Below, piece after piece: positions 1 through 11,881 of a stretch of 64,000 bases of DNA. The number at the start of each line of letters is the position of its first letter. The stretch's first letter is position 1. This stretch comes from Phallusia mammillata (Eukaryota; Chordata; Ascidiacea; Phlebobranchia; Ascidiidae). A program made the position numbers and the translations under genes. Location: positions 84,984 to 148,983 of the forward strand of contig QLIY01000355.1 of NCBI GenBank assembly GCA_003260075.1, written 5' to 3'. The notes under the pieces are model-generated. The model did no database searches and was not told the DNA's origin. It saw only the letters and a list, made by a program, of their open reading frames with translations.

Positions 1-3000
1 TGCCAAAGCTATCCGAAGCGCCTTGTTTTCCAACTCTTCAAGTTGTCCCTGAAATGCATGATGTCAACGCTTAGTGTGTAGTTTAAACGGTGGTAAACCT
101 ACTTGCAGCTGGAAAGGTGGTATTTAAAAATGCATATGTACTTGGAGCTACAAGATATAAAATTAGGTTAAACGCGATTAAATTCAATGCTAAATGCGGA
201 TAATAATAAAAATGCCACCACTATTTGCAGAATTTAAAGAACTGTATTTGTTTGAATGTCTTTAGAAAACTGTATTTGTTTGAAAGGTTTTCGGTCATCG
301 CTTCGTTTCCTATTTCATAGCGCAAACTCGGCTTGTAATGATTGTTGAAAAAGGGGCAATTGAATACACTCTGTCAAAACACATAAGGCTTAGGACTTGC
401 TTTTGAAAATTAATTTACCGTAATATTTCCTGTCACGTGACTGTGGTATTGTTCCAATTGCGCTTTGACGTCATCAAGTGCACTCTGGTTCGCCGAACTC
501 GCCTGCAAAATAGCACATAACATTCAAATTGTTCCTGCAGTTGTCCTTGTATCCGCATATTCGATACATTGTTGACGTGTTTTGTCATGACGTACATTGG
601 ACTTTTAGACAAAGGCGAACATTTGCGAATTTACCAATCTTGTTATTCGCACACTCAGTCGGCTTATTTGCAATTGACCATAGATTTAACAGTTTTTCAG
701 ATAGTTTTTTAGATACACAATCCTTTTGCACTTAAAAAAAGTACACAAACAACCAATATGCAATTAGGCAAATTTATTTGTTCTAACATGTTTATTGGCA
801 TTTTCTGTCACAAAGTTTCCACCTCGCGAATTACTGTTTAATTCTAAGAAAAACACGTGTTTAATTTATCAGGTAAAAAAAAATCGTTTATTTTTGTAAT
901 AGCCCAAGGCAAAACCAAGCAGATTTGTGACACTGTAAAAATAACTCACCTTTATGTTAACGATATGGTTGCGTATGCCCACATACTCATCACGCAGTTG
1001 TGCTGTCTCGTTGCGCTGGTCTTGTAGCGTTTTCTGCACACAAGAGCAAATACGTCACTATGGCTTCGTTCCGACGTAAAATTATTAAAACAAAAGCCAA
1101 TTGTCTAAAAAAGCGTCATATAGAGTTCCAGTTTGTGTAAAAACGATGCTTTTTCAGTTTCATGGTCGGTAATTGAAAAGGCTGGAAAGTGGTGCGTAAA
1201 GGCAATACCCGCTGTTTGTTCAGAACAATACTGCTGATTAGCGAGACGGTCATAAATTTGATGGATAGTACCCTTATTGTGCTCACAGGTTTCACTGCTC
1301 CTGCGCCACAATTGACCCTTCCATTTAATATTCTTGCACCATGCATTGTTTTATGGTTGGATGATCTATCACAGGGGTGGCCAAACTGCGGCTCTTTGAG
1401 CCTTTCATTGCGGCTCTTTAATGTTGCACATGCAATGACTGCAAAGTTTAGCCAAAAACACGTTGCTGAGAAATAACTGACAAAAAAGAAACATAAACAG
1501 GAAAATATAACTTTTAAAACAGAATGGGAGGAGCAGTTTGCATTCATTAAGAATGGAGGTAAACCTGTGCGTCTTATCTGTCCAGCTTCGCCTAATCATT
1601 ACAAAACTAGTAACTTGAAACGTCATAACGAAGCTAAACACAAAAACGTTCCCATCATATCAGCCTAATTTCAAACACCCTGGAGCCCAGGCGGAGACAC
1701 ACAGCATCACCACACAACAATCATTATTTGATAGCGTAGACTTCATTTGGCGTGAATAAATTCGTTTTTGATTTTTTGTCTTGCGGCTCTTTTTAAACTA
1801 AGTTTTGTGATATGCGGCTCGAGCATGAAGCAGGTCTGGCCACCCCTGATCTATCATCACAAAATTTGCTTCCTGGTCATGGCGTTATCACTGGTTTTCG
1901 AATGCTTGCAGTTGAAAAATGTACAATACGATGCATAACATTATACCACTACAAAACGTCCAGTCTTTTGCTTTGATTCGAGTGTTTTCAGACCCCAATT
2001 TCAGCATGTAAAGTTGTTTTCGCGTTATTTAGGTAAAATAGTTGTTTGTTTCTATGTTTGGCGTAGCTGCAACTATTGATAATGTTATTTAGAGTTGTTT
2101 ACGAAGTGGTGTGTAATGAAGGTTTATTCCTCGTTTCAAAGGTGCTTGTAAAGTAAGGAGAGTAAACTAACCTGGTTTTTAGCACAGAAATACGTGTGTA
2201 TCAGATAACTTTCGGATCCAAGCAGCCCGAGTTAACTTACCCCTAAAGTGTTGAGTTCATTGCTGAGATTTCTGACCGTTCCTTGGACTGAGGCTACTTT
2301 CGTCATCATATTTGCTTTGGTTTGCTGTATAACAATAAAGTAGTAACAAAATGCTTTCTATTTCACGTTAGGTGGGTTGTAGAGAATCGGGATATGTGTC
2401 GTGGCTTATTGGCGTATTGTGGTAATTTCGCGTTTAAAATGGGTATTCACAAGCCATGGCAATTTCTCAAGACGACAATTTGTTTGATATGTATAACTGT
2501 GGTTAGAAATATGCTTCTAAATTAAGTTTAAATCATCGTTAGTAGGTATATAAGCTTTCGGTCAAGGTAATTTGGCTTTAAAATGTTTTCGAAGCCCATG
2601 ATGTGTGGTAAAATGAAAGTTTGCACAGTCAAATCCTACTTTCTGGAACAGCTGACAGGTTCATATACGAATGACATTTAGTGACCTTGAAGTGTACGTC
2701 TACCTGCATTCTTTCACTGAGTCGATTCTGCGCGTCTTTTACTCCATCAAGTGACGCTGTGGTATTATCGATGATCGCCGCGTCGGTTTCCTGTCATGAA
2801 CAACCTACGTCACTAGGGTTTTACGTCACTTCCGTTTCAGTCGTGACCGCTAACGTAATGTAAAAGACCTTTTTCGTAGTATTAAGACTGACGTTACCTG
2901 CAATAGCTGTACAAGCTTCTTTAATTCCTCCATTTCTTGACCCACTTTACCAAGATTCTGCTTTGTTGTCATGTTCACCGCCTGAGAATACATTACGAGT

Positions 3001-6000
3001 GCGTATTACAAATTAGTTTTATACGGAACCATTCCACCAAGCATTTTGGTTTTCTGGTTGCTTTGTTCAAGGAAAAACGAAGATAGGTTTCATAGCAAAG
3101 GTGTTTTTTGTTTTGTTTGTCGAATAAAAGTTTTCGAACCTGAACGTTTTGTTGTAAGTTTTCCTCCATTTTGCTGATTTCTTGCTTCATTTTGTCGCTG
3201 TTTTTCGTCAGACTTTCGTTCAGTTTCTGTTGAAGACCAAACAGTCGCTTTTTGGAAGTGACTTTTTTAATTTGTCGCTTTGCAAAGCTAACGGACTGAG
3301 TCAAGCAAATGATTGATCCATAATCCATTCCGTGCACTACTACTGCTGATAGTGAATCAAACGTTTCAAACAATACGTGTATGTAAACGTTTTATGCGTG
3401 ATAGGACTGATTAGAAGTGTTTTAAGTGAAAAGTGGGAACTGAAACCAGGCCGCAGATGACATTCCATAACAAACATCAATATTCATAAGACTTTACCTT
3501 TACATATAAATCACTCTTCTTGTCTACAGCTTTAGCTCGTGCCTTGTTTGCTTGCGTCGAAGTTGACACTTTTGCCAGCTGATCCTGTAAAAAAAGCATA
3601 AAATTATATTCAAATGAGAAGTATTTGCAAAAATGATTTGAAACCAAAACTGAATGCATTAGTACGCACACAACTAGGAAGTTTGCCAAGAGGCTTCGTA
3701 CAATCAACAATAACAGAAAACAGTACATTTTTTTCGCGTGATTTTGTTCAGCTTGAATATGTTTCAACCACGAAAGTTGCAGGTAAGCCCAACTCGACCG
3801 AAAACGTTACTCGCGTTGTGTGCTTTTCCTCACTGTTAATTATTTCGTCTGTTAGATTTCGCCTTATTAGGAGAAGTGTTTTATGTCAGCCAAAAAGGAA
3901 GTGGCCTTTTTAATTTATCACTTGGCAGGCAGATATTCTGGTCATACACAAGGAAAAGCACAGCAATCACGTGCTCCTTTTATGAGCGGTAATTAATATA
4001 GAAACAAAGCATGAACCCTACGGTACGTGTAAATGATGTAAATGGTTAGGTAACAGGGGCCTTAACTCCTACACTAGATCGGCAAGATACATTGGTTTTA
4101 CAGCTCACACTTTTCTGTTAAAGAACGGTGAAATGAAATAAGCTTTACTTAATCGGACTTTACGATAACGAATAGAAAAGTGTCTCGCATATTCTGTTCA
4201 AATAACTTAAGATATAATAAAACTTCCCAAGAAAGCCCCGTGACAGTGGTTGTGCAAGATATATTATTAATTGTGTTTACACCGGACAATAAAGTTTGCA
4301 ATGAGGCAGGTCAAATACACAATCGATTGAGTTGATAGCGAGACATTCGTACCAGTTTATTATTTCAATACAAGCATGAGGTTGCTGGAGCACCCTGACC
4401 TTAAGTACTGACTCGATCGAGAAATGCATCCTCAACTAAATATTTTTCCTGATAAAAAAACGTTGAAAAGGAAATGCATCACATGATACTATCTTGAAGG
4501 TTTGACTCAGTTTCAAAATCCCCTATTCATGGTTCTTCTTGGCATAGACTTTTGCTAACTTATAGCAAAATACAGTGTACTTTTGTTCGATTTTTCAAAG
4601 TTGCAGCTTTCCACCGTATATATTTGCTACTGATGTTACCTGTAGAATCTGAAGTTGGTCTTCAACTGCCAGTAGCCTCTTGGTAAGATTTGCGTTAAGT
4701 TCATTAGCGTTGGGCGTGTTCTTTCCAGCTCCGAACAAACTTTTTGACCCTGTCTGATAAGGTGTCACTGGTATGTTGAGAAAATAGATCACTGCAAGTA
4801 AATGTACCGGTTTATTTTTAGACCAGGTCAACGATTATGTTAAACGTGTATATCGGGGGTGAAGCTCACCTATTGTTTAACGTACAAGCGATATCTCTAC
4901 CTGGTGTTTTTGCCAACAAAAAGCATTTTCTTGTATTAAATACCTATTTTAAAATGTCCTTAAGTACAACTTTGATTTAATCAGGGATTTATTGACAAAT
5001 AAGGTTACAACTTTCTTCGTGTTACTATTGTTTTCGTTGGTAACGGTCTTATAAAGTTGTACTCATCTCATTGAATTAATTCACTCATTCACATTTGAAA
5101 GATGCAATATGCAGTTAGGTTTTTTCCGACATTCAACAATAAATCGGTTAAAATTTAAATATGTTCAGTTTATGCTTTTAAAGGATAAGTTTCAACCGAT
5201 CCTCAGTGCTAATGCATGGCACTGTTTGATTAATTATCTCCGAATTTGGGTCTCACGTTGGTGCTGTCGCGATGTCGCCTATATTGAACGTGTTCGTTGT
5301 ATGCAGGATGTGGTAATGCGACAGTATACTAGGTGATTAACTATTCATAGCAAGGTGGAAACGACCATCAAAACGACAAGTTGTCTTCCAACTGTCTTTT
5401 CGGCGACAGCGCAAAACAAATTTGAATCCCAGTTCCAGTAAATTCTTGGGAAGGTGATCGATATGGCGCCTTGACTCACAACGGTTATTTAAAATGAATT
5501 TGTATTGAATGCAACCGATTTAACGCGTATTTAGAATTTCCTTGGGTCTTGTAGCTTCTCAAATCTTTTTCTCTTGTTTACCACTTACCAAATTTTGATA
5601 GTAAAAAATCCAAGTTTTATATCGTTAAAAATTTAGCCCAAAGTTCCTTAAATCTTCAATCGTTTTTCATATATCTAAAGTATGTCGAATTTACCACAGG
5701 GGGGGGAATTTATCCTTGGTTAAGTACTACTACTTCACATCTTTGCGAACTCAGCGACGAATTTAGTGTTTTTCACTCCCTGAATCGTCGTGCTTCAAAT
5801 TACTTGCAAGGAGATTTCATTAATAGAGCAACATTTACCAATGCTTTAGGTATTTTTTACTCGTGCTATCTTTTGGTTTTTGTGCAACGTTGACATTGCT
5901 CTTGCTTAACACAATTGTGTAACTTTAATAAAACAACGCGTTAAACAATTCGTTACATTTTGATTCTAAATTGACGTCCTGTCGTTCGTCTCTATATGTC

Positions 6001-7951
6001 AAAGGTCATTTATTGACAGTTATGTTTCTCAAGGGAATGATAGTTTCGCGGTTGCCTGGATGAATATTGGCGGTTATTGCGTTTAGGTCAAACTTGTTGG
6101 CATTCCATGATCCCTATTAAAGCAATTTAACATGGAGACGGACGTCGCATTGCCTGTTTATGGGGGGAATAAATGTTTCGAAGGAGTTTGCTGTCGGGTA
6201 ATACGGAAAGGGGCAACGTTGCCATTATTGTATACATTTCATGAAGACACCACAGCTCGCGAGAGCCCTTAAACTGTGCCTTAAACTTGTTGGGTACTTT
6301 GCTTAAATATCGAATTTTATTATCACAAAATTTAAAGCTTGATGTGTGGAACAGGCACATTGCTTTGGCTGTAGTGCCATATCCGGAGCAAGAGGCCAAA
6401 CATGTAACCAAGCTGCGCATGAACATAAACGCTTATCAGAATAAGATAGTAAGCATGTAGGTGAAGTTGTAACGGAGCCTACAAGGGTATAGCACTGAAA
6501 CTTTGAAACATTTTTGACGGTTAGCTCACATGTATACAAGGAACAAAATGCTTTGGCACGATATCCGTTTATTGTTATAAATTTAAAATTTGATTGCCCA
6601 CTATTTGAACGCAACTAAGTTTGGGCAATGGTTATATCAAACCAACAAAAAAGCTTGTAATTCAGCTCTACATGCTTAAATAAACCGTGCAAGGACTCTG
6701 AATTAAAGGACCAGTTGGAGCATTGGGTTGATAAGGATACTGCGTATTTCCTGACGCGGGCATTTTAAATTTAAATCACAACAAGCCTCCAATGTATTTT
6801 CTTGTCGGATGAACAAGTTCATGCTCTCCTGTGGGTGTAAATTGGATTTGAAACACCATACAAGTTTGTTTAAAAACGCGCGCCCTGGTAATAAACATTA
6901 CACCATGTGTGTGGCCATTTTTGTTAATTACCTGACATTTTACATTCAAATACGAAATTAATTAAGAAACTATCCAATATCTGAGTTATATACATTACAA
7001 CGTTTCGAGTTTCCATTGTTATCGACGGATAAAATGTAAAATGACTCAGTTATTGGGTTGTATCTTCTTGCTGAAAATATTTAGAACCGTGTCTTGTGTA
7101 CCAAACTAAAACGACTTATAGTACCTAACTAAAGAAAATTGTCGTTAGTTTTCTTAAGCCATTACATTGTGAGATTAAGTTCCAGTTATATCATGAACAT
7201 GACGACATGATGCAAGGCTGACAAGTCTGATCTCATAATTTCCGTTTGTAACAAAACAAAATTTGTATTTCGTCATTAATTTTAGATATTGAGGGGCCTC
7301 GCTCCTTCGGTAATGACGATTTCCCGTGACATTAGGTCACGAAAACACAAAATAGGGGGGGTACGATGCTTTTTCAACCGTTTTCGTTTAAGCTGATGGT
7401 AAAATTTTATTTGTGTCGGGTTTGCCAACACATTTGCAAAATATATTTCAGCCTTAAAATTCCTAAATAAAACAAATCTGTCAGTTCTGAAAAACGAAAA
7501 TATAGTTCGCCTATTCGACCGAATTAGCTTCTTATAAATATATTTTTGTTGAAATTGGTGAACTATGTTTGTTGCCATTTAAGCTATTGAAATGCTTATA
7601 CACGGTGAAAGCCTAAAAATGTGATTTGCTTACCTGCTACTGCGACCACCAGCACTATTGTAATAATAAGGCCAGCGATTAAAAGATTGGTTCTTTTTTT
7701 CAGCCTTGTGATTTCTGTAAACAAAAAAAATCGTTTTAGGCCTGTGGGTGGAGAATATTTTGAAAATGCCTGCAATGGTAGATTTAAAACATATGTCTAT
7801 TATTTTCAAGTTTTAAACTTTTGTTTGGTTACCAGCAATATTAAGACAAAACAATAACAACAGATTAACGAAATGCAAGTAATGGCTTTGGTTTACCTTC
7901 TGTGAGCTTCTCATTTGCCACTTTATTCCCGGCAATATATAGTCCTTCCAT
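1..7951 (-). CDS. Type II membrane protein with coiled-coil stalk (3' end outside window)
   Basis: Ten or more exons, read right to left: 7951-7897, 7714-7634, 4791-4640, 3584-3498, 3226-3140, 2981-2898, 2790-2704, 2324-2241, 1033-950, 502-419 and 48-1 (cut by the window edge). All junctions are GT-AG with matching phase. The protein starts MEGLYIAGNK and has no signal peptide. A basic stretch (RLKKR, residues 22-26) precedes a membrane span at about residues 29-50, so the N-terminus should be cytoplasmic and the rest extracellular. From residue 97 each exon encodes exactly 28 or 29 residues in phase 0, rich in Glu, Lys, Gln and Leu with heptad-like spacing and no cysteine. Nearly every stalk exon carries one N-glycosylation sequon (NES, NMT, NTT, NLS, NET, NQS, NIT). 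Scavenger receptors and membrane lectins have this layout, so a C-terminal recognition domain to the left of the window is plausible but unseen. The start is the first ATG of the 5'-most exon found; upstream UTR exons are unknown. Confidence 0.86.
1372..1848 (+). mobile_element. Non-autonomous hAT transposon with BED-finger remnant
   Basis: The ends are inverted repeats: CAGGGGTGGCCA on the left and TGGCCACCCCTG on the right. The element is flanked on both sides by the 8 bp target duplication ATCTATCA (1364-1371 and 1849-1856), the size typical of hAT elements. An open frame on the + strand at about 1473-1669 encodes the start of a hAT transposase of the GTF2IRD2/ZBED type (FKTEWEEQF, NGGKPVRLIC, SNLKRHNEAKH). 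The second zinc-binding cysteine is missing and the frame stops early, so the catalytic core is absent. It lies in the intron between stalk exons 1033-950 and 2324-2241 of the membrane-protein gene. Confidence 0.9.
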
Positions 7952-9400
7952 ACTTCCGTGCTTTGCAGTTCGTGAAGTCAATATGGTCTTGTCAACTCAA
8001 TTTTGCAGCTGATTTTAACCGAATATTATACCCCTAAATAACCTACGAAACTAACCAAACAAGTTTTATCGTTTGCGTTACTCGCTGTTGAAGGTTGATT
8101 AAGTATAAATTGTATTGGTAGAAAGCCTGCTGGCCAACAATCTAAAAAAATGACACAATTAACTTTACTCTGATTGTTACACAATTCTGCTTTAAAATTT
8201 ACGAATCAAAATCATTTTTGTAGTCATTGTATCTCTGCCATGCGCCTAACCTCCGGTACCGAAGATTTCAAGCAACCAGTAAGCTTATTCAATACACGGC
8301 AACCCTCGTGTATTCAAAACTGTATGCAGATTTACGGACTTCCATCATAACCATCACAATAACGCCTTAGAATTATCAAAAACAACGTTGTGTCGCGTTG
8401 AAACATGTGCCGCCCTGGAGTAGCGGCTCCGCCGCGGCTTGTTCAAGCTCCTCCGCGTCAAATTACGCTTCTTTCCCCTTATGACCGCAGATGGCATTGA
8501 ATTGCATGACAAGCATCCTGTCCGCTCTTAACCACACGAGACCGGCCTGCAATGCGGTCATCAACATATCGTGAGGTGACCAAGCCCCAGTAAAAGCCTT
8601 TGCAAAATTCCCGTCATTGTTGTTGAAGCAAAATCAAGCCGTGCGTAAGCACTTGCGCGGTCGCTGTATCTAATTTGAGATTCAGTTAAGTTCCTGTTTG
8701 GTTCTCCAATGACTTCCGGGCTGCACTCCCCTGTCACGCTTATCGCAAAGTTCGACCGAATCGCAAAGCAAGCGCTGATATTTTTAGCTCCGTGTTTTTT
8801 TCTGCTTGGCCTTGTTACCAGCAGCCATTGCAAAGAACCTTACTGAAGCCTTTATGGTAACTATAGTTTGAACTAAACATGTCCTTCCATTGGATACAAG
8901 CATGTCTGTGGCAGCAAAACAACAACTTTAACTGTTTGTGCGAAGGCTTACGCGTCTGTCTAATTCTGAATGATCTACACACTGAAATATAACAAAAACA
9001 TGTACACCATTTTGTTTCACTTAAACACTAGGTGTTTTTGGTAATGTGTTAGCCTATAAGCAAAGCTTTTTGCATAACCACCCATAACTTTAAAAAAAAT
9101 CAGAACTACGTTTCTCGTTTTCCCAACATTTTTCATATCACGCTAACACTGGCACTTTTCCATCCAAACCACTGCCACTGTTTGTTTACTAATACTTCCT
9201 ATATCTTCGGTCATTATTGCGCCTTTTTCCATTACTCCAAGGTACGGTTTCTTTTTTCTTTCAGTCAGCGTTGAACCACGTCCGCGGAATGCCAATTATG
9301 CGCTTTGCGGCGTCTTTAGTGGTTTTCTGTAAATACTTGTTTTGTCGGAAGGGGGCACACAAGTGTCACAAGAACAAAAAACTGTTCTGTATTAGCTTGC
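7952..9400. other. Intergenic, upstream of the membrane-protein gene
   Basis: No supported gene. A GC-richer patch at about 8400-8830 lies roughly 450-900 bp upstream of the start at 7951. It could be a promoter-proximal control region or an old repeat; an open frame through it shows no recognisable domain. Confidence 0.5.
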
Positions 9401-9772
9401 ACTGATTTTGAGTAACTTCTATACACACAGACACTCAGACCCATAATCGGGATTTGTGTTGGAATGCCGGTTAACTACCTTAAATAATGTAGTATTCAGT
9501 GACAAGTTTAAAGTTGTTTGCCCTAAAACGTCTAGAGGTGTTTCAGAAATACAAGTTCTAACAAGACATTGCGTATTGTCGGGGGGGGGGGTACTGATTT
9601 TGAGTAACTTCTATATACACAGACACTCAGACCCATAATCGGGATTTGTGTTTGAATGACGGTTAACTACCTTAAATAATGTAGTATTCAGTGACAAGTT
9701 TAAAGTTTTTTGCCCTAAAGCGTCGAGAGGTGTTTCAGAAATACAAGTTCTAACAAGACATTGCGTATTGTC
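9401..9772. repeat. 180 bp direct duplication separated by a G tract
   Basis: Unit 1 (9401-9580) and unit 2 (9593-9772) are both 180 bp and nearly identical, with a few substitutions. They are separated only by 11 G plus a T (9581-9592). There is no coding potential. Confidence 0.95.
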
Positions 9773-10595
9773 GAAAAATAACTTTTTGTTTTTTAGAAAT
9801 GTTCTGAAGGCAAGCAACAAGCGGTGCCTGAAATGAAACGACTTCCTAATTTTCAAGGTGACTACAATTTTATTTTTTCTTTAAATGGACATGTCGAAAC
9901 TTAATTACTAGAAATACATGGGGAGGGAATGTTTTGCTAAATGTTTTGTAGGCGTACATAAATTTCCACTGCAATGGGTATTTGAAAACTGAAGCTTGTG
10001 TCCATTTAGTACTCGAATTGTGCATTGCACTCGCGGTACAGTGTAAACATCTACGCAAGGGTGTTGAATAACGTGTGAGAATAGCAAAGTTACGTTTTTG
10101 AGTTTTGCATTGGACCTTAATGTTTTGATAGCACGGAAGGAAAAACAACAGCAATCGCGTTGAAAAAAATGTATCTCATACTTAACGACAGTAGCGCTCT
10201 ATATCTGTCTACCACTAGTGGTGCACGAGAGCTTTCTCAGTGATATGTTTTTTATATAGATTAATTATCGTTTTAAAATTACAACATGAAAGTTATTAAC
10301 AGCTTGTTTCTATGTATCCCGATTTCTGTTTTGTCCAAGCTTATCTTCTTTCGTTATCGTGTTGTAGTTGATACAACCAGCTATTAGGCCCCTTGCAGTG
10401 TTATGGTGATATCTATCAATTTGCATGCGATCTGATTTTCTAACTTGGTGTGAGACGAAGCATTCTGTAGTTGTTATTAGCTGGTACGGTATTAGCCATT
10501 AGAAAAAAAGTAAGCTTACATGCGGTTAGTCATAAGACTGACCATCTTTTCAGCACTTACAAAACGCTTTTCAGCTCTGATCTGAAAAAAAAAAA

Positions 10596-10662
<67 letters not shown>

Positions 10663-11881
10663 CCTAATGGAAACACCTTTTTTATGCTTTTGACCACCTC
10701 TTTTGTGTGAGCTATACTCACAGAAGTCCGCATCCACATATTTTGAATCGCGGTTGCGTTTTTCGCTATTTGTTTCGAATGCTTGTCTTGCTTCATAACT
10801 TTCTAAAGTTGTTTTTGAACACTTATTCAACTTAAGTAAATAGGGTGGCGCCTTTCACTATAGCCGACAGATGTTTCATTAAAACATTATATAAATAATT
10901 ATTATTTTTTAAATATGTGTTTAGCCATTAAATCCTCCCTTTGAGGGAAACGTGTCTAGAACAACGAGCAGTTCTTTGTAAGATCGAACAGACAAATGTA
11001 AATTCTTGTTGCGTGTTCCATTTGTAATTGCTCAAAATGCAGCGAAAAATGTGGTGACGCTTTTTATTTACAAAAACGGCGGTAGGTAAAAGTAATCTCA
11101 GCAAATCAGAAACGTCCAAAAAGACCGACAGTCAGACATAAACGATAAACCTAGCGATCGAATCAAGAATGCTTTGGGCAAACAATTTATGGACCTGGTT
11201 TCCTATGAAAAACTGTTGTGCCATAAGTTCCACTATTGGTGATGTTGATTTTTGCATTTTGGGGGTTTTGGTTCGCCATTTTGTCATTGGAAATTTTTTG
11301 CAAACTTTTTGTGCAAAAGTGAAATTTAAGTTAAATGGTTTATGAAAAACAAAACAACCAAATAAATTCTCCATTATAAAGACGTCATTTAAAAACCATA
11401 AAAGCTGTTGTTTTTCTTGGAAGCATGCTGTTTAACAAATATGAGGAACTAAAATGTTTGATAATCATACTAACACTTTCGTTACGCAGCTGTAAAAAAG
11501 TTTCGTTTTTGCCAGTGGTTGTTATTGTTTTTTTTTGAAAAAACGTGATGAACAAATGTGAAAAATCTAAACGGTCTAGTTATGATAAAAACAAACGTGT
11601 AACGAAAATGGATGTAAAACTTGAAGTTAATAACCCGCAAGTAACATTTTGAAGAAAACGGCAAGTCTATAAAAGCTGAAGAATAAAGGCACCTAGTGAA
11701 GAAAAACAAAATGGTGGAGCGCATGAAAAAAGAACAGAACAAAAAGCTTGTTAATTGGTAACGTTTTGACTAAACAAGACCATTAAAGGCGAATTGCTAA
11801 ACCCGTGGTGCAATCGTGAAAGCTTTACGCACCAGACACAGTCTCAAAAGTGGACCGTATTAAGACGCTTTTCTAATTTGC
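9773..11881. other. Intergenic downstream of Tbx1/10
   Basis: AT-rich sequence between the two genes with no supported gene. It holds the A/G homopolymer at 10585-10660. Any 3' UTR of Tbx1/10 must start below 11882, but I could not place a convincing nearby poly(A) signal. Confidence 0.5.
10585..10660 (+). repeat. A11-G65 homopolymer tract
   Basis: Eleven A are followed by 65 uninterrupted G (10596-10660). The proline- or glycine-rich open frames across it are products of the homopolymer and are not genes. The tract may be a real G-quadruplex-forming sequence or a sequencing or assembly artefact. Confidence 0.95.

Noticed and set aside
8561-8833. 90-codon minus-strand open frame in a GC-rich patch
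   Set aside because: No recognisable domain or exon borders; more likely promoter-side sequence or a decayed repeat.
10471-10830. Open frames with long poly-glycine or poly-proline runs
   Set aside because: They are translations of the G65 homopolymer with no splice context or codon signature.
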